Shown: in pieces, positions 31,589 through 40,384 of the stretch
Layout: the number at the start of each line of letters is the position of its first letter
Numbering within the stretch: position 1 is the stretch's first letter
From: Arhodomonas aquaeolei DSM 8974
GTDB lineage: Bacteria; Pseudomonadota; Gammaproteobacteria; Nitrococcales; Nitrococcaceae
Direction of reading: 5' to 3'
NCBI RefSeq assembly: GCF_000374645.1
Contig: NZ_KB894800.1
Location: 106,589-170,588, forward strand
Length of the DNA: 64,000 nt
Made by a program: the position numbers and the translations under genes
Notes under the pieces: generated by a model
What the model was told of the DNA's origin: nothing
Seen by the model: the letters and a program-made list of their open reading frames with translations, nothing else
The model's database searches: none

Positions 31589-32668
31589 TCACTCCCCGCC
31601 GCGGTACACCGAGTCCTTCCAGATGCCGCGTTCCTTCATCAGCCCGACCTGGTGGTCGATGACCTCGTGGCGGTACTCCGCATGGTCCATGGGCGCGCGG
31701 TCCATGTAGAGGTTGCTGGGGTAGACGTCGCTGTCGTATATCACCCGGGCGAGCTCGGAGCGCACGTCCTTGAGCCAGTTGGAGACCTGGGCCTTCTCGC
31801 GGTGGTGGCGCAGCTGCTCGATGTCGATCACGCCGGCCAGGTAGGTGGAGCCGGCGCCGTAATCCTGCCGGCCGACCACCGCGCCGCGGTGATTGACGAT
31901 GTGCGAGCGCCCGCCGAACGTGTCGATGGGGAGATCCGAGTCGTCGAAGAGGTAGTACGTCCCCATGTTGGGGGCGACCACGTACATGTTGTTCTCCAGC
32001 GCCCGCGCCCGGGAGGAGATCTCGAAGAAATCGTTGCCGGTGTGCGGATGGGGAAAGGACGCCCGGTAGGCGACCTCGCAGCCGTTCATGGCGAGCCCGC
32101 GGCCGTTCTCCGGGTAGGAGGCCTCGTTGGCCATCATGATGCCGAGGCGCCCGATGTCGGTGTCCACCACCGGCCAGAAGGCCTGGAGGTTGCGCCCGTA
32201 GGTCTCCACCCACCAGTCGAAGATGTCCGAGGGCGTGAGCCCGTGTTCCACCGGGTAGAGGTTGGCGAGCTTGTAGTGGCGCAGGATGACCTCGCCGTCC
32301 GGGTCGATCACGAAGCCCACGTTGAAGAAGCGGTCCTTCCAGTCCGGGTGCCGGGCCTTGGCCTGGGCCATGACGTAGCAGTCGTACTCGCGGGCGAGCT
32401 CCCCCAGCGCCCGGGTCTCCGGGCCGGGGATGTCGATCGCGCACTCCCGGGCGAAGGCCACGTGATCCAGGTCGAGCACCTCGTCGTTGAACCCCTGCAG
32501 CGCGCCCTCGGGCAGCACCAGCAGCCGCACCGGGATGTCCAGGCTCGACAGCCAGGAGGCGGCCTTGGTGAGGTGCCGGATGTGCTCGATGTTGGTCATG
32601 ATGTCGGCGCGCTTGCGTATCCCGCGTACCGTGGGCACGAGGCCGACGCAGTTATAGGGCTCGATCAT
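31589..32668 (-). CDS. Nitrilase-fold protein lacking the catalytic cysteine
   Basis: This 359-residue CN-hydrolase-like protein resembles aliphatic amidases. Glu54 (VLPEGAL) and Lys133 (LRHYKLAN) of the triad are present. Where amidases have ICDDGNYPE, it reads MMANEASYPE, so the nucleophile position is Ala180. The surrounding GRGLAMNGCEVAYRAS matches the amidase fold, and the DNA codon is plainly GCC in an intact frame. It is therefore unlikely to be a classical amidase or nitrilase and may be a binding, scaffolding or altered-chemistry homologue. The ATG at 32668 has GGAGG 8 nt upstream. It lies 76 nt downstream of the AttH-like gene on the same strand. Confidence 0.82.
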   Translation of the reverse strand: MIEPYNCVGLVPTVRGIRKRADIMTNIEHIRHLTKAASWLSSLDIPVRLLVLPEGALQGFNDEVLDLDHVAFARECAIDIPGPETRALGELAREYDCYVMAQAKARHPDWKDRFFNVGFVIDPDGEVILRHYKLANLYPVEHGLTPSDIFDWWVETYGRNLQAFWPVVDTDIGRLGIMMANEASYPENGRGLAMNGCEVAYRASFPHPHTGNDFFEISSRARALENNMYVVAPNMGTYYLFDDSDLPIDTFGGRSHIVNHRGAVVGRQDYGAGSTYLAGVIDIEQLRHHREKAQVSNWLKDVRSELARVIYDSDVYPSNLYMDRAPMDHAEYRHEVIDHQVGLMKERGIWKDSVYRGGE

Positions 32669-32744
32669 TCCGGGGTCCTCCATCGTTTCGCTGTCAGGGC
32701 GGCTCGCCTGCGAGCCGGTTCGTGAATCGGTACGTGCGGCAGCC

Positions 32745-33923
32745 TCAGCGCACGGGGTGTTCGTCGCCCCCGCCATAGCCGGTCATCTCCAGGTAGCCGT
32801 GCCCGCCGACATCGTCGCCGGCCACCTCCACGGCGCCCTCCCAGTAACGGAAGGCGGTACGCATCTCCTGGTCGGCAACGACGGCGCGCACACCGACGTC
32901 GAGCCCCGCAGCCGGCACCCGCAGGCGCCAGCGCACGGGATAGCGCACCCCGGTTTCCGGACTGCGCCAGTAGGCCTGCGGCGTCAGCCGGAAACCGTCG
33001 GCATCGAGGCGGTGGCGCACGCCGTCCGGGCCGACCACCACGCCGGCGGAGTGGCGGTCGGTGGCGCCGTCGCGCCGGCGCAGCCGGTAGAGCATGACGT
33101 CGCGGCCGTCGTCGAGCTGTAGCGCGAACCAGTCCCATCCCGTCTGCTCCGGCCCCAGGGTGCTGGTACCCCATTCCCGGTCCAGCCACGCGAGGCCGTG
33201 CACGTCGTGACGCGCCCCGGCGACGCGTACGCTGCCCCGGGCCTCGATCCGGGTGTAGGAGTAGTAGCGCGAGGCGTTGCCGGGCGCGTCGCCCTTGACG
33301 CTGTAGCCCGCATCGCCCTGGAGGACGGGACCGCGTGCGTTGTCCAGCCGCAGCTCGACACGCATCTCCCCGGCCCCGGCGGTCAGGACCAGAGGGAAGA
33401 GCCGGCCGGATTGCTGCGAGCGCATCGACCAGTCGTCCAGCCAGACCTCGACGGCGGGCGCGGTCCGCGCGCCGGCGAGCCCGAGGGCACCGCGCTGGAA
33501 ACGCTCGGCGAAGCGGTGCCCGCCGGCGGCCACATCGGTGACCGCCAAGTGGCCCATCCAGGCCTGGCGCGTGGCAAGGGCGGAGCGGCGCGGAGGCATC
33601 GACGGTGCGAGCGCGCTACGAAAGAAGGTGAGCTGCACGCCGAACGCACGGCCCGCAGCGTCGCGCAGGTTAGCGGTGACGTACCACCACTCGCTGCGGT
33701 AATCCGGATGGGCCCCGTGATCCCGCGGAAAGGACAAAGGCCGGGGGCCCGTGATCCGCGCGAAGCCGGATCCCTCGCCGCGCAGCGCGGCCATGGCCGT
33801 GTCGCCGGCACCGGGCTCCGGCGCGCCGGTATCGGCGAGCCAGACCCCGACGCCCACGCCGGCCGCCACGATGACGCCCAGCAAGGCAACGGCCCCCGGC
33901 ACCCATGCTCGCCCCACGCGCAC
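32745..33923 (-). CDS. AttH/CrtC-like lipocalin-domain protein
   Basis: This 392-residue protein has an N-terminal membrane anchor (~8-30) and a two-lobed lipocalin-like domain: FPRDHGAHPDYRSEWWYVTANL, marked by EWWYVTANL, then MGHLAVTD, YYSYTRIEARGSV, DREWGTSTLGPEQTGWDWF and GHGYLEMTGY near the end. It resembles CrtC and AttH; AttH-type proteins usually accompany an FtsX-type ABC exporter. Carotenoid hydratase activity is unlikely, as no carotenoid genes are nearby. GTG at 33923 is chosen because GGAGGA lies 6 nt upstream. It follows the FUSC gene by 61 nt, with the ABC genes 3-6 kb upstream on the same strand. Confidence 0.82.
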   Translation of the reverse strand: MRVGRAWVPGAVALLGVIVAAGVGVGVWLADTGAPEPGAGDTAMAALRGEGSGFARITGPRPLSFPRDHGAHPDYRSEWWYVTANLRDAAGRAFGVQLTFFRSALAPSMPPRRSALATRQAWMGHLAVTDVAAGGHRFAERFQRGALGLAGARTAPAVEVWLDDWSMRSQQSGRLFPLVLTAGAGEMRVELRLDNARGPVLQGDAGYSVKGDAPGNASRYYSYTRIEARGSVRVAGARHDVHGLAWLDREWGTSTLGPEQTGWDWFALQLDDGRDVMLYRLRRRDGATDRHSAGVVVGPDGVRHRLDADGFRLTPQAYWRSPETGVRYPVRWRLRVPAAGLDVGVRAVVADQEMRTAFRYWEGAVEVAGDDVGGHGYLEMTGYGGGDEHPVR

Positions 33924-33984
33924 ACCGACTCCTCCGATCACCGGTCATACGATCCCATACTGGCACAGCCCTGCGGCGCGGCGC

Positions 33985-36030
33985 TCACACGGACACCGCC
34001 CCGGACGCATCGCGACGATGATGCCCCATTTCCGAGGCCTGGCGCTCCAGGGCCAGTTCGAGACGTTCGAGCAGCCCGCGCAGCGGCGCCCGGCCTCGCT
34101 CGTCGAGGACGTCGTGATCGACCAGCGCGGCATCAAGGGTGCGCGCGGCCGCGGCCACGTCCGCCGGTGCGTGGCCCCGGGCGCTGGCGACGAAGGCGGC
34201 GGCCAGGGTGTCGAGCAATGCCACCAGGGCCGCACGGACCGGCGGCGGCGCCCCGTCCAGCCAGTGACGCAGCCGCAGTCCGGCGATACCGACGTCCAGG
34301 CCGTTGAGCCCGATCATGAGCAGGTGGCGGTGCGCCTCGTCGAGGAGGTCGTCGTGGCGGGCCAGCCGCAGGAGCCGGTCGGCCATGCGGCCGCTGAAGC
34401 GTGCCTCCACCTCGTGCAGGGGCGGCTGGGCCAACCGGTGGAGATCGACACCAATGGCGTGGATCAGCCGGCGCCGGCGCAGGGCCGCCCCCAGCCCGGG
34501 GACCAGGCGGAAACCCACGGTCGCGATCGCGAGCCCGCCGGTGACCGCCAGGGCCCGGTTAGCAAAGTTGTCGAAGGACAGGTCCATGCCGTTGCCGGGC
34601 ATGGTCAGCAGGATATTGAAGATGGTGAACGGCAGGCAGTAGCCCACCAGCCGGCGATGCCCCGCCCCCAGCAGACCGATGAACAGCGGCGTGAGCACCA
34701 GCATCGCCAGCATCGGAAAGCCGCTGGCCCGTGCGAGCAGCACGTGTCCGAACAGGAAGGCGCTCGGCAGCGCCGCCAGCATGCCCTTGAAGAACATCGT
34801 GCAGATCGTCGCCGGGTTGTCCCGGTTGGCGAACAGCACAGACGGCAGGGTCGCCATCAGCACCGCGATCGGACCGCCGCTCCAGTGCGTGGCGATCCAG
34901 AACGCCGTCGTGGCGGCGAACGCCGCGCCGGCCCGCAGTCCGTTCACCGCCGCCTCGCCGTGGTCGCGATGCCAGGCGGGCACGCCGGAGCGGAGCTGGT
35001 GGCGGCCGGGATGGGCTATCGCCTCGCGCGCGTCGAGCATGACCATGGCGTGGCCGAGGATGGCGCGCAGCCCGGTGACCACCCGGCGCTGGAGCGGATC
35101 GAGACCGTCGTCCGGATACCGCCGGGCCTGCTCGCGCAGGGCCTGGAGGTGGCGCCGGGCGGCGGGGACACCACGGGCCGACTCCGCTTCACGGAAGCCC
35201 TCGGCCATCTCGCCGGCGAACGCGCCCAGCGGCGCGCCGATGCGCCCGGGGTGATCACGCAGGAGCTGCTGTATGCCGCCGAGGGCGGCGAACAGCCGCA
35301 TCGAGCGCTGGGTGAGGACATGGGCGGCGCGGATGCGTTCACCACCCCCCGGCCCCTCGTAGCGGGCGGCCTGACTGTCCGCCTCGAGCACGTTCAGCGG
35401 CCCCAGGCTCGCGGTCAGCGATCGCTGCACCGTGGTCAGCGGCATGTCCGCGTCCAGGCGCTGGCCCGCGTGGGTGAACGCCGCGTTGATTGCCGCATCC
35501 GCCTGCTCGGCCAGGTGGTCGGTCACCCGTACCGGCCAGACCAGCGCACTCACCAGGGTGGCGCTGATCTCGCCGAGGCCGAGCTCGGAGACACGCGCGA
35601 CGGCCACGTCGAACACGCGGTCCGGCTGGCTGAGCGACAGGAACACGACCAGCAGCGCGGTGATCGCGGCCATCACGCAGCCATAGGAGAAGTTGCCCCG
35701 CATCAGCGAGCCCGCGTAGGCGCAGGCCATCACCCACAGCGTGAGCACATAGAGCGCCGGCACCGCCGCCTGGGCCGAGAGCGCCATCACGACGATTCCG
35801 GCCACGGCACCGATCAGGGTCCCCCCGATCTGGCACAGCCCCTTCTCGATAACCATGCCGCTCATGGGGCGGATCTGCAGGAAGGCGGCGGCGATGAGCG
35901 CCCAGTACGGGCGCTCGAGATCGAACCACAGCGCCGCGTAGAGCGCGAGCAGCATCGCCAGGGTGGCCTTCAGCGCGAAGCGCAGGGCCTGGCGCGAGGG
36001 CGTGAGATACGCCTCCAGGAGCACCGGCAC
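33985..36030 (-). CDS. aaeB: FUSC-family aromatic acid exporter (AaeB-like)
   Basis: This 681-residue inner-membrane protein has two blocks of hydrophobic helices (~20-160 and ~355-500), each followed by a cytosolic domain, as in AaeB and YccS. RPYWALIAAAFLQIRPMSGMV is the family's first-block signature and FANRDNPATICTMFFKGMLA the second. With AaeA it exports aromatic carboxylic acids such as p-hydroxybenzoate in E. coli; the substrate here is inferred. It starts 6 nt after the AaeA-like gene, making a tight aaeXAB operon. Confidence 0.92.
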   Translation of the reverse strand: MPVLLEAYLTPSRQALRFALKATLAMLLALYAALWFDLERPYWALIAAAFLQIRPMSGMVIEKGLCQIGGTLIGAVAGIVVMALSAQAAVPALYVLTLWVMACAYAGSLMRGNFSYGCVMAAITALLVVFLSLSQPDRVFDVAVARVSELGLGEISATLVSALVWPVRVTDHLAEQADAAINAAFTHAGQRLDADMPLTTVQRSLTASLGPLNVLEADSQAARYEGPGGGERIRAAHVLTQRSMRLFAALGGIQQLLRDHPGRIGAPLGAFAGEMAEGFREAESARGVPAARRHLQALREQARRYPDDGLDPLQRRVVTGLRAILGHAMVMLDAREAIAHPGRHQLRSGVPAWHRDHGEAAVNGLRAGAAFAATTAFWIATHWSGGPIAVLMATLPSVLFANRDNPATICTMFFKGMLAALPSAFLFGHVLLARASGFPMLAMLVLTPLFIGLLGAGHRRLVGYCLPFTIFNILLTMPGNGMDLSFDNFANRALAVTGGLAIATVGFRLVPGLGAALRRRRLIHAIGVDLHRLAQPPLHEVEARFSGRMADRLLRLARHDDLLDEAHRHLLMIGLNGLDVGIAGLRLRHWLDGAPPPVRAALVALLDTLAAAFVASARGHAPADVAAAARTLDAALVDHDVLDERGRAPLRGLLERLELALERQASEMGHHRRDASGAVSV

Positions 36031-36036
36031 GGCGAC

Positions 36037-36900
36037 TCAGTCCCGGTCGTCGACTATGCGGACCGTCGCCGTCATCCCCGCGCTCAGGCGGGTACCGGCG
36101 GGCACCTCATCCAGGGCGATGCGCACGGGGATGCGCTGGGCCAGGCGTACCCAGTTGAAGGTCGGCTGGACCTGCGGCAGCAGCTGGCCGTTGGGCGCGG
36201 TGTTGGTGTCGGCGATGCCGCGGCCGATGCCGGCGACATGACCGCTGAGGCGCGTATCGCCGCTCATCAGGATCACCTCGGCGGCGTCGCCGGCATGGAT
36301 GCGTGGCATCTTCGTCTCCTCGAAATAGCCGGTGACGTAGTAGGAGCCCGACTTCACCAGCGCCATCACCGCGGTGCCGGCGCTGGCGTAGTCGCCCTCG
36401 GCGAGCTGGAGATTGAGGACATGCCCCGACGCCGGCGCGGTGACCGTGGTGCGCTCGAGCTCCAGCCGGGCCTTGTCGAGGTCGGCCTTCGCGCTCGCCA
36501 GCGCCGCCTCGGCGACCCGGGTATCGATACGTGCGGCCTCGCGGTCCTCCGTGCTGATCGCCTCGCGGCTCAGCCGGGAGCGGCGCTCGGCGACGTGGCG
36601 CTTGCGCTCGAGGCGGGCCCGGGCACTGGCCACCGCGGCCTTCGCCTCGTCGACGGCGACCCGGTAACGCGCACGGTCGATGCGGAAGAGCTCGTCGCCG
36701 CGCTCGACACCCTGGTTGTCGGCGACGCTCAGCGTGCGCACCCAGCCCGAGACATCCGGCGCCACGGTGATCACGTCGGCGCGCACCCGCGCGTCCCGGG
36801 TCCATGGCGAGTAGAGGTAGTAATGCCAGAGCCAGGCACCGGCGGCGACGGCCAGCGCGACGACGATGAGCGTGGCGAGGATGCGCAGCGCGGTGCCCAT
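36037..36900 (-). CDS. aaeA: HlyD-family membrane fusion protein (AaeA-like)
   Basis: This 287-residue protein has one N-terminal transmembrane helix (~6-26), the DARVRADVITVAPDVSGWV lipoyl half, a coiled coil (~75-145), the second half TVTAPASGHVLNLQLAEGDY and a beta-barrel. It connects the FUSC exporter to an outer-membrane channel. The start is 1 nt from the aaeX-like stop, and the gene is part of aaeXAB. The length is close to E. coli AaeA (310). Confidence 0.92.
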   Translation of the reverse strand: MGTALRILATLIVVALAVAAGAWLWHYYLYSPWTRDARVRADVITVAPDVSGWVRTLSVADNQGVERGDELFRIDRARYRVAVDEAKAAVASARARLERKRHVAERRSRLSREAISTEDREAARIDTRVAEAALASAKADLDKARLELERTTVTAPASGHVLNLQLAEGDYASAGTAVMALVKSGSYYVTGYFEETKMPRIHAGDAAEVILMSGDTRLSGHVAGIGRGIADTNTAPNGQLLPQVQPTFNWVRLAQRIPVRIALDEVPAGTRLSAGMTATVRIVDDRD

Positions 36901-36901
36901 A

Positions 36902-37120
36902 TCAGCCGCTCCCCGGCGCCGGCGCGCCCAGGTAGGCGACCGCGGCGGTCGCGATCACGAACAGTGCGGCGTCGAACCACGCCTCCTGCCAGGGCGCGCC
37001 GTGGCCGGCGAGCCGGTGCAGGAGCAGGCGCAGACACACCGTGACGATGAACCCCAGAAGTAGATAGACGAGCAGCGGACTGATGAATATGCCGCCGATG
37101 GCGATTTCACGAAGGCCCAT
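36902..37120 (-). CDS. aaeX: DUF1656 small membrane protein (AaeX-like)
   Basis: This 72-residue protein has two hydrophobic segments (~8-32 and ~48-66). The N-terminal MGLREIAIGGIFISPLLVY is the DUF1656 signature. AaeX-type proteins accompany AaeA and AaeB; their role is unclear. The ATG at 37120 is the first gene of the aaeXAB unit and sits downstream of an AT-rich region with paired ATATTAG repeats. Confidence 0.92.
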   Translation of the reverse strand: MGLREIAIGGIFISPLLVYLLLGFIVTVCLRLLLHRLAGHGAPWQEAWFDAALFVIATAAVAYLGAPAPGSG

Positions 37121-37145
37121 GCGGTTGCGTTGCGTCCCCGATCCG

Positions 37146-37171
37146 ATATTAGTTCATGTTGCGTATATTAG
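37146..37171. promoter_or_regulatory. Direct repeats ATATTAG upstream of aaeX
   Basis: ATATTAG occurs at 37146-37152 and again at 37165-37171, a 19-bp period of nearly two helical turns, in an unusually AT-rich patch of this GC-rich DNA. On the minus strand each copy supplies a TAATAT -10-like hexamer 25-50 nt before aaeX. This may be the operator and promoter of aaeXAB; no LysR-type AaeR gene is adjacent. Confidence 0.4.
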
Positions 37172-37218
37172 CACACGAACAAAATACCCGCACCGGTACG
37201 GCATCCCGCTACATGAGA

Positions 37219-39675
37219 CTAATCGCCCCGCAGACCGGCCGCCGGGATCTGCCTGGCCAGTCGCCATGCGGGCCACGCCGCAGCGAGCACGGCGGCGGCC
37301 ACCGCCAGCGCCACGCCCTGGGCCAGGGCGGCCGGCTGCAGCTCGAGGGCAAGCCCCCAGCCGAATGCACGGCGGTTGATGACCGCCACCAGAAGCCACG
37401 CCAGCACCAGGCCCAGGGGCACGGCCCATACCCCCGCCGCGACCCCGAGGAAGCCGCTCTGTGCCAGGACCTGGCCGGCGAGCCCGCGCCGGGTCAGCCC
37501 GAGGGCACGGAGCACGGCAAACTCCCGGACACGCTCGAGCTGGAGCGCCATGAGCGCGCCCAGCACGCCGACGAAGGCCACCACGGCCGCCAGTAGCTGG
37601 AGCACCCGGGTCACCCGGAAGGTCTGGTCGAATACGGCGAGCGAGCGCCGGCGCACGGTGGCGTTATCCACCAGCGTGGCCCCGGCCGGCAGACGGGCGC
37701 GCACCCGGGCGGCGAGGGCGTCGACGTCCGTGCCCGGCGCGGCGACCACGCCGATCCCGTCGAGCAGGGCCGCGCCCCAGAAGCGCCGGAACAGGCCCAG
37801 CCGCATGAGCACCGTTCCGCGCACATTCGCGTAATCGCGGTAGACCCCGGCCACCTTCACCGTCTCCGGGCCGTCGGGTGTCGGCAGGGTCAGCGCGTCG
37901 CCGGGGCCCAGCCCCTGACGGGCCGCGAGGGGCTCGCTGAGCAGCACCGCACGGTCCTCGCTGAATGCCCGCCAGGCCTCCGGGCCGCCGCGCACCATCG
38001 GATAGGCACGGCGGTCCGCCGCCGTGATGCTCACCCCGCGGACGGTGAGCTCGCCGTCCGCGACCGCGAGCCGTCGCCGCGCCCCCCGCGTGACCCGGGC
38101 GACCCCGGGCATGGCCGCGACGCGCTCCGCGAGCCCCGCCGGCACACCGGCATCGGCATCGATGTAGAGCTCCGAGCGCAGGCTGGCATCCAGCCAGTCG
38201 ACCACGCTGGCGCGGAAGCTGCCGATCATGGTGGCGACACCGATGACCGTGGCCACGGCCACGGACAGCGCCGCCACCGCCACACCGGTACGGCTCAACG
38301 AGGCGGACGCACCACGCACGGCGAGTCGCCAGCCGAGCGGCCCTGCAGCGCCCCCGACGCGGGCCGCCAGGCGGACCCACGCCGGCGCGAGCAGTGCCGA
38401 TCCCAGGATCACCGCGAACAGGCCGGCGAAGCCGCCGATCAGACCGGACGTCCGCAGGATGACCACCGCCCCGGCCGATCCGGCGAGGACGCCGACCGCC
38501 GCCATGCGGCCCGCGCTGCGCCAGGCACGCGTCTCCAGATGGGCCCGGGCCAGCCCCGCCCGCGGTGTGACGCCGGCGGCCTCCAGCGCGGCGGGGAGCG
38601 CCGCGGCCAGCGGGCCGGCAAGCCCGAGCAGCGCGCCAGCAACCAGCGCCGTCGGCTGCCAGGGGTTCACCGTGGGGATGCTGAGATAGAGCCGGTCCAC
38701 GGTGGTGGCGACGAGGCCGCTGAGCCCCACCCCCAGGCCCGCACCGAGGGGCAGGCCCAGCAGCGTGCCCGCCGCGGCCAGGCGCGCGGCGTCCGCCAGC
38801 ACCTGGACCACGACCTGGCCCCGCGTGGCTCCCACCGCGCGCAGTGTCGCCAGCATCCCGCGCCGGCGCACGACCAGGAAACTCATGGTGTTGAGCACCA
38901 GGAACAGCCCGACCGCCAGGGCGAGCAGCGACATGGCCCGGAGATTGACGTGAAAGGCGCGGGTCATTCCGGCCAGACCGGCCCGGCGCTGCCCTGCCGG
39001 GAACAGCCGGACGCCGGGCGGCAGCGCCCCGCGAACCCGTGCCGCGGTCGCCGCGTCGGCGATGAGATCGATGCGTGACAGACGTCCCACCCGGTCCAGC
39101 AGCTCCTGGGCGGCGGCGATGTCCGTGAGGATGACGCCGTCCAGGCGCCCTCCCACCGTGGCCAGCACTCGTTCGACGCGTACCCGGTGCCTGCCCCCCG
39201 CCGCGTCCAGCCACAGCACGTCCCCCCGGGCCACACCGAGCGCCCGTGCCGTGGCCGTGGTCACGGCAATCCGGTCACCGTGGACAAGCATGGGGGCCAG
39301 CGGCGCGTCCGCCTCCGCGCCGACGCCGGTCCGGAACGGCCCGGCCACCAGGGGGTCGATGCCGAGCAGGCGGTAGCGCCGCCCGGCCACGGTGACATCA
39401 CCGCTCACGACCGGCATCGCCCGCGCCACGCCCACGCGGACCCGCAGCCGCCGGTACACGGACTCCGGCAGGTCGTCCCCCGCCGGGACGACCTGGTGGG
39501 TCGCCGCGCCGGCGACCCGGGTGACCGCGTCGTCCAGGGCGTCACGGGCGGCGCGGTTGGCCACGTCCACGGCGACCACCACGGCGACGCCGAGGGCGAT
39601 CCCCGCCACCGCGATGAGCAGTTGCAAGGGCTCACGCAGCAGTGCCCGGCGCCCGGCGAGGAGCAGCCAGCGCAT
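37219..39675 (-). CDS. FtsX-like ABC transporter permease
   Basis: This 818-residue MacB/LolC-type permease has an N-terminal helix (~17-38), a periplasmic domain, a three-helix FtsX core (~245-375), further helices (~395-440 and ~460-490), a second periplasmic domain and a C-terminal FtsX core (~695-800). The double-core architecture equals two fused permease halves, as in AttF/AttG-type or YbbP-type exporters. It starts 2 nt after the ATPase stop. Together they probably move a lipophilic or envelope substrate outward; AttH-type partners are common. Confidence 0.9.
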   Translation of the reverse strand: MRWLLLAGRRALLREPLQLLIAVAGIALGVAVVVAVDVANRAARDALDDAVTRVAGAATHQVVPAGDDLPESVYRRLRVRVGVARAMPVVSGDVTVAGRRYRLLGIDPLVAGPFRTGVGAEADAPLAPMLVHGDRIAVTTATARALGVARGDVLWLDAAGGRHRVRVERVLATVGGRLDGVILTDIAAAQELLDRVGRLSRIDLIADAATAARVRGALPPGVRLFPAGQRRAGLAGMTRAFHVNLRAMSLLALAVGLFLVLNTMSFLVVRRRGMLATLRAVGATRGQVVVQVLADAARLAAAGTLLGLPLGAGLGVGLSGLVATTVDRLYLSIPTVNPWQPTALVAGALLGLAGPLAAALPAALEAAGVTPRAGLARAHLETRAWRSAGRMAAVGVLAGSAGAVVILRTSGLIGGFAGLFAVILGSALLAPAWVRLAARVGGAAGPLGWRLAVRGASASLSRTGVAVAALSVAVATVIGVATMIGSFRASVVDWLDASLRSELYIDADAGVPAGLAERVAAMPGVARVTRGARRRLAVADGELTVRGVSITAADRRAYPMVRGGPEAWRAFSEDRAVLLSEPLAARQGLGPGDALTLPTPDGPETVKVAGVYRDYANVRGTVLMRLGLFRRFWGAALLDGIGVVAAPGTDVDALAARVRARLPAGATLVDNATVRRRSLAVFDQTFRVTRVLQLLAAVVAFVGVLGALMALQLERVREFAVLRALGLTRRGLAGQVLAQSGFLGVAAGVWAVPLGLVLAWLLVAVINRRAFGWGLALELQPAALAQGVALAVAAAVLAAAWPAWRLARQIPAAGLRGD

Positions 39676-39677
39676 GC

Positions 39678-40346
39678 TCAGTCCGCCACCGGCACCAGGC
39701 GGCCACCGCGAATGGTCAGCAACCGGTCCGCGAGCCCGGCGACCTCACGGCTGTGGGTGACCATCACCAGCGTCCGCCCCGCCTCCCGGCAGAGCCCGTC
39801 CAGCAGCGCGACCACGGCACGGGCGTTGTCGATATCGAGGTTGCCGGTGGGCTCGTCGGCGAGGATGAGCTCCGGCTCGTGGATGAGCGCGCGGGCCACG
39901 GCAAGGCGCTGCTGCTCGCCGCCCGAGAGCTGCTCCGGCCAGGCGGTCCCGCGGTCCTCGAGGCCGACGCGGGCCAGCCACGACGCGACGCGGCCGTTGT
40001 CCGCCAGGCGGTTGAGCGCCAGCGGCAGGCGCAGGTTCTCTGCGGCGGTCAGGGTGGGGATGAGGTTGAACGACTGGAAGACCACGCCCATGCGTGCCCG
40101 GCGCAGGCGGGTCAGCGCCGCGTCGGGCAGCGTGAACAGCGCCCGCCCGTCGAAACGCACCGATCCTGCCGAGGGACGATCCAGCCCTCCGAGGATATTG
40201 AGCAGTGTGGACTTCCCCGAGCCGCTTCGCCCCAGGACGACCACGAACTCGCCCCGCGACACGCGAGCGCTCGCACCGGCGAGGACGACGCGCCCGGCGG
40301 CACCGCCGTAGCGCATGTGCAGGTCCTCGAACTCGATCAGCGCCAC
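39678..40346 (-). CDS. ABC transporter ATP-binding protein (LolD/MacB type)
   Basis: This 222-residue ATPase has Walker A GRSGSGKST (~40), Q-loop FQSFNLIPTLT, signature LSGGEQQR, Walker B LILADEPTGNLD and H-switch MVTHS. The DEPTGNLD and FQSFNLIP motifs place it in the MacB/LolD/FtsE group that partners FtsX permeases. It is the first gene of the minus-strand ABC pair; upstream lies the diguanylate cyclase, also minus, with a 38-nt gap. Confidence 0.95.
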   Translation of the reverse strand: MALIEFEDLHMRYGGAAGRVVLAGASARVSRGEFVVVLGRSGSGKSTLLNILGGLDRPSAGSVRFDGRALFTLPDAALTRLRRARMGVVFQSFNLIPTLTAAENLRLPLALNRLADNGRVASWLARVGLEDRGTAWPEQLSGGEQQRLAVARALIHEPELILADEPTGNLDIDNARAVVALLDGLCREAGRTLVMVTHSREVAGLADRLLTIRGGRLVPVAD

Positions 40347-40384
40347 CGGCGCCTCCTCACGCTACCCCTCCCCGGCCGCCCGGA

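Noticed and set aside
32745-33923. Carotenoid 1,2-hydratase CrtC
   Set aside because: There are no carotenoid genes nearby, and the two-lobed lipocalin form beside an export block fits AttH-like proteins better.
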